Below, one piece after another: positions 14,199-20,942 of a stretch of DNA of 64,000 nucleotides. This stretch comes from Symbiodinium natans. Taxonomy: Eukaryota; Sar; Dinophyceae; Suessiales; Symbiodiniaceae. Within the stretch, counting starts at the first letter, position 1. The number at the start of each line of letters is the position of its first letter. The DNA is taken from contig CAJNDS010000540.1 of NCBI GenBank assembly GCA_905221605.1, positions 1-64,000 of the forward strand. Reading direction: 5' to 3'. Under the pieces are notes generated by a model that saw only the letters and a list, made by a program, of their open reading frames with translations, was not told the DNA's origin and searched no databases. A program made the position numbers and the translations under genes.

Positions 14199-17100
14199 AC
14201 AGTGTCCACCCAAGCGGGATGTCGGGTACATGTGGGCTCTGGGCATGCAGAGTTCCTGGGGGGCCCTTGGATAGTTGGGGTTTGGGCTTCGGGGTTTCGG
14301 GGTTTGGGGGGGGTTTAGGGTTTAGGGTTTAGGGCTTAGGGCTTAGGGCTTAGCATCTTCTGTTTAAGAGAGCCCCAAGCGCTATGTCCCTGGAGCAACT
14401 CCTGAATGCAGAAGAGCGCGCACAAGCCAAGAACAAGCTATCATCCACAGCCCCCGATTTAGGGTTTAGGGTTTAGGGTTTAGGGTTTAGGGTTTAGGGT
14501 TTAGGGCAAAGCAAGAACAAGTAGCAAGCTCAAAGCAGGAAAGAGAGACCAGCGAAGTCCCACAGTGCATTTTATTGGGTAACCCTGGACCCTCCTTAAG
14601 CCGATAACTTGGGATGTTCCCGCTTGTACTAACAGTCCTCAATAGGGATTGTCGTATCCTTTATGATGAATCCCTCGGGATGCGGAAGCTAAACCCAAAC
14701 CGAAACCCGAAACCCTAAACGCCCTCAACCCCCCCGCCCCCCCCCAAAACTGCAAAGTGTTGCGGGGCCCCCCTGAACGCCTAAGGCCCTAAACCCTAAA
14801 CCCTAAACCCTAAACCCTAAACCCTAAACCCTAAACCCTAAACGCCTAAGGCCCGTGGCCTCGGCTTGTCCGGTGCCCGGCCGCGAACCACACGCAGGTC
14901 AGGCAGTGCCTGGAGTTAGGGTTTAGGGTTTAGGGTTTAGGGAGTAGGGTTTAGGGTTTAGGGTTTAGGGTTAAGGGTTTAGGGTTTTGGGGTCCCTGTG
15001 TAAGGTTCCCTAAGGGAGTATCAGGGGCATATTAGGAGTATAGTTGAGGTCAAGCAGTGCCAGGAGAAAGAAGCACCTTCTGTTCGCCCAAGGGAAGAGA
15101 GTTCAGGGTTCAGGGTTTAGGGACCCCAAGTCGGAAACCCTAAACCCTAAACCCTAAACCCTAAACCCTAAACCCTAAACCCTAAACCCTAAACCCTAAA
15201 CCCTAAACCCTAAACCCTAAACCCCGAAAATCGAAACCCTAAACCCTCGACCCCGAACCCTGAACCCTCAAAGGGCTTGAGGGAGCCTTGGTCGAAGGAT
15301 GCCGAAGATAGATGCGCCCTTTCACTGCGAGGTTACATGCTCAAGGGGCTTAGGGCTGAGGGGTTTATGAGCGCAGCCATATGAGAAGATGCAAGATTTG
15401 GGGGGGGGGCTAATCATCTTCTTCTTCTTCCTCTTCCTCCGTGCTCTTTATTTGTATGTATGCGTGTGGGGGGAGCGTTTTTCGAAGGGGCTGCTTCGAT
15501 CGCGATCTTTTTGTTGAGACTCGACGCTTTCATGGAGTTGGCCGCCCTAATCCCGGACCCTACAGGTTCATGTGCGGGCTTAGGGCGACGGATTTCGGGG
15601 TAAACATGGCTCCGTACTGTGAGAAAGGAAACCCCCCCCACCCCCCCGCGCCACCCAGCCACCCCACCCAACCCTTTGTCAGGCCCAAACCCGAAGCCTC
15701 TGTAACACCGAAGCTGAGCTATCCTAAACACCTAAACCCCTAAACTCTAAATCCGCCCTGAAAAAAACCTCAACCCCTAAACCCCAGGCCCTAGACCCTA
15801 AACCCTAAACCCTAAACCCTACACCTTAAACCCCAAACCCTAAACCCCTCTTCGAGCTGAGCTGCAGAAAGAGGCAGCCCAGGACACAGAGGCACATGAC
15901 GTTCCAGAAGGCCCGGAATTCCCGACTCCGATGTCGCAGCCACTCCTGTGATTTGGCTTCGTTTCTTCTTGCTTGTTTTTGGGTTGGGGGAGGGGGGGGG
16001 AGGCGGGGGTTTAGGGTTTAGGGTTTAGGGTTTAGGGTGTAGGGTGTAGGGTTTAGGGTTTAGGGTTTAGGGTTTAGGGTTTAGGGTTTAGGGTTTGGGG
16101 TTTACGGTTTTCGGAATCGCCGCCGCGTCCTGCTGCTGGCCCTGCGGTGATACAGGGGTGGTCTGGTAACAGTAAAAAGATCGGCCTCAGCTATATATAC
16201 AAGGGCCTACGACAGCGAGAAAATCCACAAGGGTTTTGGGTTTATGGTTAGGGTTTAGGGGTTCAGGGTTTAGGGTTTAGGGCCGGGGTTTAAGGGTTGT
16301 TAGGGTTTTGGGCTAAAACCCTAAACCCCTAAAACCTTAAGACCCCTCCAAACCCTAAACCCTTAATCATAGAGGCTGCGCTCGTTTTGAATTGCCTGCA
16401 GGGTGCCACCGAGATGCGCCAGCTGGCTGAACTTTTGTTTTGAAGATTTTCTTGAATCGGGTTATGTGAATCCTTTAGTTCCGGCACGAGGACGGGATTT
16501 CAAACACCAGAGAAGTGCAGTTTGCAGCAAATTTGGGCTTTTCTAAACGGTTTTAGAGGGTGGGTTACAGCGCTTTAGAGGTTTAAGAAGCTTTTAGAGG
16601 GTTTTAAAGGGTGTAAGAGGGTTTTTGAAAGGTTTAAGAGTGTTTAAGAGGGTTCCAGAAGTTTTTACAGGGTTTTAGAGGGTTTGAGAGGGTTTCAGAG
16701 AATTTGACAGGGTTTAAGACGGTTTTATTAAACAGGGTGTTAAAAGGTTTGCGAGAGTTTTGGAGGGTTGTTTCGGGTTTTGTCGGGTTTTAGAGGGCCT
16801 TGAAGGGTTTTAGAGGGGTCTTTGAGCTGAGAGAGAGCTGGAAACAATTGGAAAAGAGAAACGGAGAGACATCTGGGCGCATCCTGGGCTAACGCCCCAG
16901 AGACCACCAAATCAGAAGATCCTTTTCCTATTCGTGCTCTGTGCGCCAACTAGCTGACGAACCCTAAACCGTTTTCATCAAACCCTAAACCCTACACCCT
17001 GAACCCTAAACTCCAAACCCTAACCCTCTGCCGAGGATCTCTCACGCCGCTTTCGAAGCCCGTGATGCGGTACCAGGCAGGAATCTGCAAGACCCTTAGG

Positions 17101-17487
17101 AGCTGCAGAGCTCGAAGAAAGGCCTGTCACGGGTCTTTTTTTGGTCGGGGGGGGGGGGGGGAACCTAAACCCTAAACCCTAAACCCGGGGTTTCAGGGTT
17201 TAGTCTAAAGAGAGGCCGTGGCCCTGACTAAAGGGGGGGGGGGGGCGCCTCTCAACATCTGGTGTTTTCTAAGCGTGGGCCCTTGCTGCTACATAACCCA
17301 GATAACCCCTATATATGCTGTATGTGATATGTCCCCAGACCTTGTGAGACCATTCTAAGGGCCCACGGTTCCAACCTTAGACAAAACCAGCAAAAAACCG
17401 ATAGGGCCCTTAAGGGCCCCGAGCCTGCATCGTGGAAGATCCTGGGTTGATCAGGTCGATGAAAGTTGGCGTTACCTCGGCTGGCAT
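1..17487 (-). CDS. Split gene: CNBD-containing ion channel (3' end outside window)
   Basis: Small minus-strand exons chain, with reading frame kept across most joins, into a channel of the voltage-gated/CNBD class (KCNH, HCN and CNG relatives): a likely S4, S5, pore helix, S6, C-linker and CNBD, in that order from high to low coordinates. Such proteins act as membrane cation channels gated by voltage and/or a cytosolic ligand. The best joined stretch is the CNBD: exons 8025-7929, 7638-7575 and 7458-7399 join to read LLKK-HAGLQYELCANGL and VVPEE-TLFSPGPHCENMLFVV. The pore lacks a visible GYG filter, so K+ selectivity is not supported. Introns carry telomeric repeats and use GC, GA and GT donors. 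N-terminal exons above 15 kb are tentative; a possible start is ATG at 17487 (M-P-A-E then GTAACG). The gene continues past the left edge. Confidence 0.75.
40..126 (-). CDS. Channel-gene exon candidate at the left edge
   Basis: Minus frame KPAEVKPLSTAWTSMMSY then IPSRLKSG is open; the plus strand also reads well (VPDLSREGMYDIIEVHAV, then SGLTSAGF and stop). I favour minus only because the rest of the gene is minus. Confidence 0.25.
273..308 (-). CDS. Channel-gene exon, end of CNBD
   Basis: CCGAG|GAG acceptor then ELNEVSDDDLTD, ending at GT (or GA three bases earlier). Joined to YARRFVS it gives F-V-x-E-L-N...D-L-T-D, the usual tail of the C-helix. Confidence 0.6.
350..850 (+). repeat. Degenerate TTTTAGGG block
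   Basis: About 55 units, mostly TTTTAGGG with CTTTAGGG, TTCAGGG and TTTGGGG variants. It fills the intron between the last two CNBD exons together with 860-1500, which holds two unresolved islands and CCCTAAA-type scraps. Confidence 0.9.
1528..1573 (-). CDS. Channel-gene exon, CNBD C-helix
   Basis: Reads AAAEIAMYARRFVS and ends at a GA donor. Y-A-x-x-F-V is the signature of the last CNBD helix, and the next exon continues ELNEVSDDDLTD. Confidence 0.65.
1975..2037 (-). CDS. Channel-gene exon candidate
   Basis: Open minus frame RVGLEVGLGHSRLLSAVS then IHKCFG, with AG acceptors available. CCCTAAA on the left and TTTAGGG on the right. It would fill the gap before the last CNBD helix; splice ends not settled. 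Confidence 0.35.
2225..2580. other. AT-rich unique segment in a channel-gene intron
   Basis: About 350 bp, AT-richer than the rest, no gene. Two stems: TTAGCGGGCAAA/TTTGCCCGTTAA (2228-2281) and AATGCACC/GGTGCATT (2294-2329). Confidence 0.5.
2949..2996 (-). CDS. Channel-gene exon, late CNBD
   Basis: CGGAG|GCA acceptor, GT (or GC) donor. The 16 codons read AVAGSDTLLVARFASA, which continues YVGK in phase and matches the strand that carries x-C-x-L-L-x-L-x-x-x-x-F in CNBDs. Confidence 0.65.
3780..3905 (+). repeat. CCCTAAA array
   Basis: About 17 units; it forms the left flank of the CNBD exon island at 3949-4014. Confidence 0.95.
3949..4014 (-). CDS. Channel-gene exon, CNBD strands 6-7
   Basis: TTAAG|GAG acceptor and AAG|GC donor, 22 codons, phase 0 at both ends. 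Reads ELTSGDWMCEPCLWTSWEY then VGK, the W-x-x-E-x-x-L-W-x-x-W-x-x-x-G block found in dinoflagellate CNBD channels. Left flank CCCTAAA, right flank TTTAGGG-type. Confidence 0.75.
4775..4900 (-). CDS. Channel-gene exon candidate, CNBD insertion loop
   Basis: An open minus-strand frame of about 40 codons begins KVEAPEKAELLIDFPRTT and is then Ser/Thr/Gln rich. It lies between the CNBD core and the next CNBD exon, where dinoflagellate channels often have a long loop. Exon ends not fixed. Confidence 0.45.
4921..5042 (+). repeat. CCCTAAA array
   Basis: About 16 units, after a poly-C tract at 4900. Confidence 0.95.
5846..6001 (+). repeat. CCCTAAA array with variant ends
   Basis: CCCTACA units on the left, about 15 CCCTAAA units, then AAACACCT units (5957-6001). 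Confidence 0.9.
6230..6826 (+). mobile_element. Long repeat, copy 1 (inverse of 40221-41000)
   Basis: About 600 bp bounded by GCTGTGATAGGG on the left and GGCCTAGGCCCTGA on the right, set directly in TTTAGGG repeat on both sides. It matches the other copy over most of its length with indels. No transposase seen; ORFs inside are not conserved between copies. Confidence 0.75.
7009..7042 (-). CDS. Channel-gene exon candidate, after the CNBD core
   Basis: TGTAG acceptor in the right phase gives LIWLRSTEVRSG, plausible after FVVGGK (G-K-L-x-W in place of G-x-L-x-Y). The donor is either GTGCGA or GC a few codons later. The plus strand is also open here. Confidence 0.35.
7399..7458 (-). CDS. Channel-gene exon, CNBD core
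   Basis: CCCAG acceptor, GT donor, exactly 20 codons. The core reads TLFSPGPHCENMLFVVGGK, close to the canonical CNBD pattern F-x-x-G-x-x-C-x-x-M-x-F-V-x-x-G. This is the single most diagnostic exon of the gene. Left flank CCCTAAA, right flank TTTAGGG. Confidence 0.85.
7459..7574 (-). other. Intron made almost wholly of telomeric repeat
   Basis: Between two well-supported CNBD exons. On the plus strand about ten TTTAGGG units run into two CCCTAAA units. In transcript sense the intron is GA...AG, with two inverted telomeric arms able to pair. Confidence 0.8.
7575..7638 (-). CDS. Channel-gene exon, CNBD strand 1-2
   Basis: GCAG acceptor and GAG|GA donor. It reads HAGLQYELCANGLEEV then RVVPEE-, the C-x(4)-L-x-x-V-x-V-x-P-E segment before the first CNBD turn. 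It joins across a 116-nt telomeric intron to TLFSPG. Confidence 0.8.
7929..8025 (-). CDS. Channel-gene exon, start of CNBD
   Basis: CCAAG acceptor and AA|GC donor; 97 nt. It reads LPQFLYRELCREALGPVF then AEHRFLDTLLK, the L-P-x-x-L-x-x-E-L...H-x-F opening of a channel CNBD. A 77-residue plus-strand ORF over the same bases (7901-8134) is the mirror of this exon. Confidence 0.7.
8629..8675 (-). CDS. Channel-gene exon between C-linker and CNBD
   Basis: TGAG acceptor supplies the last base of the Leu codon; the exon reads SKAAKQVEDPAALEA and ends at a GA donor. With the next exon it gives ALEA-R-NVLPQFLYREL. Flanked by CCCTAAA on the left and TTTAGGG on the right. Confidence 0.6.
9057..9121 (-). 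CDS. Channel-gene exon, C-linker helix 2
   Basis: GCGAG|GTG acceptor and CT|GC donor. It reads VSDYLMMYPVSSELQVQL then REY(L), matching the C-linker pattern Y-L-x(4)-V-S-x-E-L-Q-x(3)-x-E-Y-L. Joins upstream to EAEYQ in frame. Confidence 0.75.
9544..9597 (-). CDS. Channel-gene exon, C-linker helix 1
   Basis: CAAG|GAC acceptor and CAG|GC donor, 18 codons: DISDIRRVRRQQKEAEYQ. This is the charged helix that follows S6 in CNBD channels. Phase 0 at both ends, continuing into VSDYL of the next exon. Confidence 0.75.
9702..9798. mobile_element. GGATGTTCCC short TIR element, copy a
   Basis: CGGATGTTCCCC...GGGGGGAACATCCC, about 97 bp, with inner CAGTCCTT/AAGGACTG arms. Family also at 11360, 13729, 14611 and 51083. 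Confidence 0.7.
10360..10440 (-). CDS. Channel-gene exon, S6
   Basis: TACAG acceptor, GC donor, 27 codons. The sequence LLQMRMGTGLMM then MLFGSIFTSMVTNATC is a textbook S6: hydrophobic helix with Phe-Gly-Ser and a polar Thr-Asn-Ala-Thr end. It joins in phase 0 to the C-linker exon at 9597. Confidence 0.75.
11360..11446. mobile_element. GGATGTTCCC short TIR element, copy b
   Basis: GGATGTTCCCCCTTGTA ... TATAAGGGGGAACATCCC, about 87 bp, between two CCCTAAA stretches. Confidence 0.7.
11515..11730. mobile_element. TIR element with iterons, copy 1
   Basis: Short copy: AATAGAATTG...ATACAATTTCTAT, with tandem TTTCGCTCAAAACG units (11611-11700) in the place of the TTTCGTACGAAAC units of copy 2. Confidence 0.65.
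11765..11841 (-). CDS. Channel-gene exon, pore helix
   Basis: CCCAG acceptor. It reads WTTQYQHSLEWAMARL then PPSRMTEHL. The W..xY..SLxWA pattern is the pore helix of CNBD-type channels. No GYG or GFG filter follows; L-P-P-S occupies the place of the filter. The end is taken at a GA donor (CTT|GAAAG) but could run a few codons further. Confidence 0.7.
13597..13629 (-). CDS. Channel-gene exon, S5 end to pore loop
   Basis: AGAG acceptor and a GC donor bound WVYAHGIDDA. The 1-nt remainder joins the next exon to give DDA-S-WTTQYQHSL, the spacing found between S5 and the pore helix. The 33-nt length is typical of this gene. Confidence 0.6.
13729..13800. mobile_element. GGATGTTCCC element, copy c (degenerate)
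   Basis: The left end GGGATGTTCCCACTTATACT is clear; the right arm is lost. Confidence 0.45.
14151..14197 (+). repeat. Poly-C tract
   Basis: About 46 C after a CCCTAAA array. Similar long C or G tracts lie at 32230-32365, 39358-39430, 56239-56285, 59695-59795 and 63040. Confidence 0.95.
14402..14437 (-). CDS. Channel-gene exon, S5
   Basis: The exon codes CSWLVRALLHS, with ATAG acceptor and a GA donor. Joined to the next exon it reads RALLHSGWVYAHG, matching the end of S5 in this class (His and Trp-X-Tyr-X-X-Gly just before the pore loop). The plus strand also has an open frame (SAMSLEQLLNAEERAQ), which I reject on chain consistency. Confidence 0.5.
14537..14584 (-). CDS. Channel-gene exon candidate, S4-S5 region
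   Basis: CCAG acceptor and TCCT|GC donor bound LPNKMHCGTSLVSLS. Its 1-nt remainder joins in frame to the next exon (14437-14402), giving a continuous S5-like hydrophobic run. Confidence 0.4.
14611..14684. mobile_element. GGATGTTCCC element, copy d (degenerate)
   Basis: GGGATGTTCCCGCTTGTACT then AACAGTCCTCAATAGGGATT; the right end is worn. It sits in the intron just upstream of the 14584-14537 exon. Confidence 0.5.
14871..14909 (-). CDS. Channel-gene exon, S4-like
   Basis: CCAG|GCA acceptor and CCG|GA donor bound 13 codons, ALPDLRVVRGRAP. The L-R-V-V-R-G-R spacing is what an S4 voltage-sensor helix shows. Short, so moderate confidence. Confidence 0.45.
15040..15100 (-). CDS. Channel-gene exon candidate, S3-like
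   Basis: Reads RRCFFLLALLDLNYT, a hydrophobic helix containing Leu-Asp, as in S3 of voltage-sensor domains. The exon ends are uncertain (donor GA or further right). It precedes the S4-like exon in transcript order. Confidence 0.4.
15287..15324 (-). CDS. Channel-gene exon candidate
   Basis: GCAG acceptor and GC donor bound the short peptide KGRIYLRHPSTK. It fits the basic linker before a membrane segment. A frame on the other strand is also open. Confidence 0.35.
15862..15945 (-). CDS. Channel-gene exon candidate with a membrane segment
   Basis: CACAG acceptor, then EWLRHRSREFRAFWNVMC followed by LCVLGCLFLQ: a basic run leading into a hydrophobic helix, as expected of a membrane segment near S1. 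The antisense frame is also open and E/Q/K rich, a common mirror effect, so the call depends on strand consistency. Confidence 0.4.
16396..16431 (-). CDS. Channel-gene exon candidate
   Basis: AAAG acceptor and GC donor bound the peptide FSQLAHLGGTLQ. The opposite strand is also open here (EAALVLNCLQGATEMRQLAE), so strand rests on the neighbours. Confidence 0.3.
17046..17123 (-). CDS. Channel-gene exon candidate, upstream part
   Basis: The exon is bounded by GACAG acceptor and GTGAGAG donor, both good. It reads AFLRALQLLRVLQIPAWYRI and then TGFESG, a hydrophobic stretch with spaced arginines. It resembles an S4, but it lies upstream of what I take to be S4 at 14.9 kb, so its place in the protein is open. 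It may belong to an N-terminal region. Confidence 0.5.
17476..17487 (-). CDS. Possible first exon of the channel gene
   Basis: ATGCCAGCCGAG followed by a GTAACG donor. It lies about 0.4 kb downstream of the stop of the neighbouring minus-strand gene and upstream of the first channel exon candidate. Support is position and splice site only. Confidence 0.2.
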
Positions 17488-17891
17488 GTCTGACTTCTAC
17501 TTGTGACAACCTTCACAGATTCACAGAGCCAAGGGCTTGGGGGGTCGAGTTTGAGGAGGATGGGTTTCAACGCGGGTCCCTTTGACACAGAAGGGGTTCC
17601 CGAAGAAGTTCCGGCACGACAAGCTTCATTTGAGCATGGTGCTTTCTTGTATCTGAGGCTTCCTTCGCCGGACGTTTGAATGCAACCAGTGAAGCCCTAT
17701 AAACCTTATAAACCCTATAAACCCTATAAACGAGCTGGCCAGAGTTGGCAAGTCCAAGGAAAACTGAAGTCAGACTGGCGAATGAGCAACGCGAATCCCT
17801 TCAGGACAAATCCTTAAAGTTGCCGTCCCCGATTTATGGCAAGGTTTAGGGTCTCGCGTTCAGCGACTTTTTTGCTTTTTCAGGGATCCTT

Positions 17892-18824
17892 TTACTCAGG
17901 ATCGTCAGCTGGCTCAGGGACGTTGCCACGACCTCTCCGCTGTGCAAAGCCGAATGCATCGATTGGACCGATGCACAGGAAAGTCCCTGCCGTGAGCGAT
18001 AGCATGATGATAGCAAAGACACATGATCCTGGAAGTAAGTTGTACCAGTGGTTCCCATCGGTCACGAAGTCAAAGTGAGTTCCCCAGCACCAGGTTTCGA
18101 AGGACAAGCATCCCAGAAACAACGCCACCAGGATCAAGAGAATGAAGCAGTTGGTCAAGATGTCTCTGCATCCTGCTTTGCGCCTGCCACGAAGCAGCCA
18201 GGCGAGATTCACTGCCAAGCAGAACATCAGGGGCAAAATTCCGAGTCCCCAAGCTATTCCTCGGACAAGCCTCCTGAGATCCCCAGCCCAGTGCCAGTTG
18301 CTCTCTAGGCCTTCTACCCAGATGTTGTGTAAAGCTCCTTCTGTGGTAATGTCGTAGAACGTGGACCAGAGCAGCGGCAGAGATGCTGCAGCCAACTGCT
18401 TGTATGTAAAGACCTGCCTCGACAGCTGGCCAAGAAGATTTTCCTGGACTTCCGTGCGGACCTTCTTCTCGAAGCTCTCAAGGCTGCCGAACCAGGATAT
18501 GATGCAGCTATAGATGACCTTGCGATCGCAAATGAGCCGTTCTCCAGCTTCGGTCAGATGGCCTGTTGAGCAGCACCAGCACAGCGAGTCGGCTACGGTG
18601 AATGTAGACAACTGCGTCCGCAACTCATCCACAGATCTGAAGTACGCACGCAACGCCGCCACAGAGACATAGAAGCCAGCAAAAGCCAGTAGACCCATCA
18701 AGGGCCAAACGAACTCATGATTTTCATTGCCATGCACCTCTGCTGCGGGTCTTTGGGCAAGAGAAAGAAGCAGAATGACAAATGACAGGCCCGCCGGCAG
18801 CGAAATGAAGACCGGACCCATGAC
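17892..18824 (-). CDS. Membrane-protein gene, exon 5 (terminal, 310 codons)
   Basis: Starts after AAACTGAG with VMGPVFISLPAGLSFVILLL, has helices near residues 5-25, 40-60, 165-185, 215-235, 250-270 and 285-305, and the family blocks LRTQLSTFTVADSLCWCCS and CIISWFGSLESFEKKVRTEV. Ends EPADDPE-TAA. The frame is open upstream of the splice site to 19001, but that part is intronic. Confidence 0.85.
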   Translation of the reverse strand, partial: VMGPVFISLPAGLSFVILLLSLAQRPAAEVHGNENHEFVWPLMGLLAFAGFYVSVAALRAYFRSVDELRTQLSTFTVADSLCWCCSTGHLTEAGERLICDRKVIYSCIISWFGSLESFEKKVRTEVQENLLGQLSRQVFTYKQLAAASLPLLWSTFYDITTEGALHNIWVEGLESNWHWAGDLRRLVRGIAWGLGILPLMFCLAVNLAWLLRGRRKAGCRDILTNCFILLILVALFLGCLSFETWCWGTHFDFVTDGNHWYNLLPGSCVFAIIMLSLTAGTFLCIGPIDAFGFAQRRGRGNVPEPADDPE

Positions 18825-20942
18825 CTCAGTTTTTGCTTGTGGCTTGGTAGGGTTTACTTTAGGAACCCAAGGCCTACTGTTTTGTAGGTTGCCTAAGAAG
18901 CCTACCAGGGGCTTTATAGCAATAACCTGCAAAACAGTAGGTTTTGGGTTCTTGAGGTAGGGCTTCGGGTTTATGATGCTTTCCGTCCTCACCGACCTCA
19001 ATGCTCATGAATATCGTTGCTGGTCCCTTGGCGCCTATTGAAGACTCCCAAATCACAGACGCTGCCTATGAAACCTGAGCAACGCTGCCTATCCTCGTGA
19101 AGCCTTTTCCAACTCATGAGGACTTGGAGGCACCACGCCGAACTCCTGCAAAGACCTTTTCGGCTTCAAACCCCTCATCTTCAACGCCTCACCCAAGGCC
19201 TCCAACCTCGCAACCTTTGAGCACCTGGGACAAGCACCCTAAACCCTAAACCCTAAAGTCTAAAGGCCAAAGCCTAAAGCCCAAAGCCGAAAGCCTAAAG
19301 CCTAAAACACATTTAAGCAAGTGCAAGGCACCGTTGGCCGGATGATGATTCGGGCTTTCTTGTTCGCTGGGCGGCTGTGCAGAAATGCTGCCAACTCAAA
19401 CCTCAATGACCGATTTGACGTGGAAGTCGTATTTCTTGTACGCCCAAAATGGACACCCAACATACACACTCACCAATATCAAAAAAGGAACCCTTTCTCA
19501 CCACGAACAGGAATATAAACCCTCTTCCATTTGGGTGGTGGTCAAAATTATGACACTTTTTGTACCCGAAATATTCGGTGCCGTAATTTAGGGGGGATAC
19601 AGAAAAGGGAACCATAATTTTGGCATCCCCTATTTGAACCCTAAACCCTAAACCCTAAACCCTAAACCCTAAACCCTAAACCCTAAACCCTAAACCCTAA
19701 ACCCTAAACCCTAAACCCTAAACCCTAAACCCTAAACCCTAAACCCTAAACCCTATGCCGTGTTCCAAGGGTGCCAAGGCAAAGAGGCACTTGAAGGCTG
19801 CGACTTAGTTCTCTGGGCGCACGAGGGAGGCAGATACACACGGAAGTTCTTGGATCAGTGCCCTAGAATCCCTAAACCCTAAACCCTAAACCCTAAACCC
19901 TAATTCCTAACTTCCTGTAGTCTGTTGCGCCTCATCGGCCCAAGGAGCACGCACTAGAGGCGCCGCGTGTACGAAGGATCCCACAAGACGACCATGGCCT
20001 CCGAGCACTTCAGAAACGCTCCCATACCTGAGCTTGTAGTGTTTAGGGTTTAGGGTTTAGGGTGTAGGGTTTAGGTTCTAGGGTTTAGGTTGTTGAGATC
20101 ATCTCGAAAAAAGTCACGTCTGCTCATGCGTTGGGTTCGGGGTTCGCACACATAAAACCATGACAGCACTCCAACCATAATGCTCCTCAGAGGCTTATCA
20201 ATGCTGCCTCTTTCATCTCATGGTTGTCCTGATCTATGCACAAGACGTCCAAGAAGATGCGGCGCCTTGGCCTCCAGAACAACAGCATCGAGCAATAGAC
20301 TACGGAGCCAGTGAGAGTGCTCCAGTGCGGCACGAGGCTGAACCAGGAAAGAAAGCACACTACCAGGGAGGCCATTGTTGCCAAAAGCATTCCAGCTGTG
20401 TTGTTGTTCATGTAGATGATGGTCCACACCTTCGACCATGTCCTTCCATGCCAGCTGTGACTCCAAAACTCATCTATGCGCTTGGTGGCGAAACTTCTGG
20501 GAGCCATCGTGGTGGTCCCTCCTCGTACGACTCTGCACAAGCAGGAGAGGGCTTCGCCAACATAGGCAGCTTGAATTATGCCCGGCCTGCACTCATCCAT
20601 CCTTGCCAGCGCTCCAGCAATCTGTTGCTTCTGTTGCTCGGCCATCTGCACAACGAGATCGGTCTCTGGGACCTCGTCTTCAGCGGACAGGCCTTTCGAT
20701 ACCTTGGTAGCACTGGAAGCAGGGTATTTACTTTCTTTCTGGGTTGGCCACCCTATACGGCAACATAAACCCCAACAAAAACAAGGAGAAGGGGTACTCC
20801 TGGGCTCTTAAGATGCAGAGAACGAGGCTTCGCTCTCATTTTGGCCCTGCAAGGGCTCCACGGCGGCATCGAGCTCGTGCGGGACCGACAGCGCTTCCAA
20901 AACTGGTTGGACATCGTCTTCGCGGTTGTCCATCGAACTCAT
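17892..20942 (-). CDS. Dinoflagellate multi-pass membrane protein gene (five exons, one nonsense codon)
   Basis: Exons: 20942-about 20850 (start ATG), about 20729-20195, 20027-19949, 19401-19332, 18824-17892 (TAA). Joined, they carry the marks of a large uncharacterised dinoflagellate family that I recognise from its motifs: FWSHSWHG, FLDVLCIDQ, GAFL..S..MVVLWD, FELAAFLHSR, then four to five membrane helices with VCDR-like and WFGSLE blocks. Function is unknown. The His-Ser-W and LCIDQ motifs recall TIR/caspase-like folds but that is only an impression. Exon joins ATA-A|GT-ATG, TGC-GT|G-TTT and ACG|GTC keep the frame. Donors are GC, GC and GT. The TAG in exon 3 would truncate the protein before the helices of exon 5. 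Introns contain telomeric arrays. Confidence 0.85.
18862..18962. repeat. Imperfect inverted repeat inside the last intron
   Basis: Arms of about 29 bp (18862-18890 and 18933-18962), sharing AACCTACTGTTTTG and GAACCCAA, enclose about 42 bp. Could fold as an intron hairpin or be a tiny MITE-like element. Confidence 0.6.
19332..19401 (-). CDS. Membrane-protein gene, exon 4
   Basis: TTGAG|G acceptor and GT donor, 70 nt. It reads FELAAFLHSRPANKKARI then IIRPT, matching the conserved FELAAFL block and the lead-in to the first C-terminal helix. Confidence 0.85.
19636..19755 (+). repeat. CCCTAAA array in an intron
   Basis: About 17 units inside the exon 3-exon 4 intron of the membrane-protein gene. 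Confidence 0.95.
19949..20027 (-). CDS. Membrane-protein gene, exon 3 (contains TAG)
   Basis: CTCAG acceptor and GC donor, 79 nt. It reads MGAFLKCSEAMVVLWDPS then YTRRL-stop-C. The family has Trp here (RLWCVFELAAF); TGG to TAG at 19956-19954 is the only break. CCCTAAA lies to the left and TTTAGGG to the right of this exon. Confidence 0.8.
20195..20729 (-). CDS. Membrane-protein gene, exon 2
   Basis: Begins after CCCAG with KESKYPASSATKV, passes an E/Q-rich stretch, then MAPRSFATKRIDEFWSHSW, a two-helix hydrophobic stretch (AGMLLATMASLVVCFLSWF) and IFLDVLCIDQ. It ends ATA-A before a GC donor; the next in-frame codon after the donor would be a stop, as expected of intron sequence. Confidence 0.8.
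20850..20942 (-). CDS. Membrane-protein gene, exon 1 with start codon
   Basis: The start reads MSSMDNREDDVQPVLEAL and continues SVPHELDAAVEPLQ; acidic, as in the variable N-terminus of this family. Several GC and GA donors lie near 20850, so the end is approximate. Confidence 0.55.

Noticed and set aside
14150-16441. A plus-strand gene of E/Q-rich exons ending at 15951 or 16441
   Set aside because: Several islands are open on plus, but the exon joins there do not keep frame, while the minus readings give S4, S5 and pore in order.
16480-16490. GGCACGAG, which resembles a cDNA-library adapter
   Set aside because: An 8-bp chance match with no cloning-vector sequence nearby.
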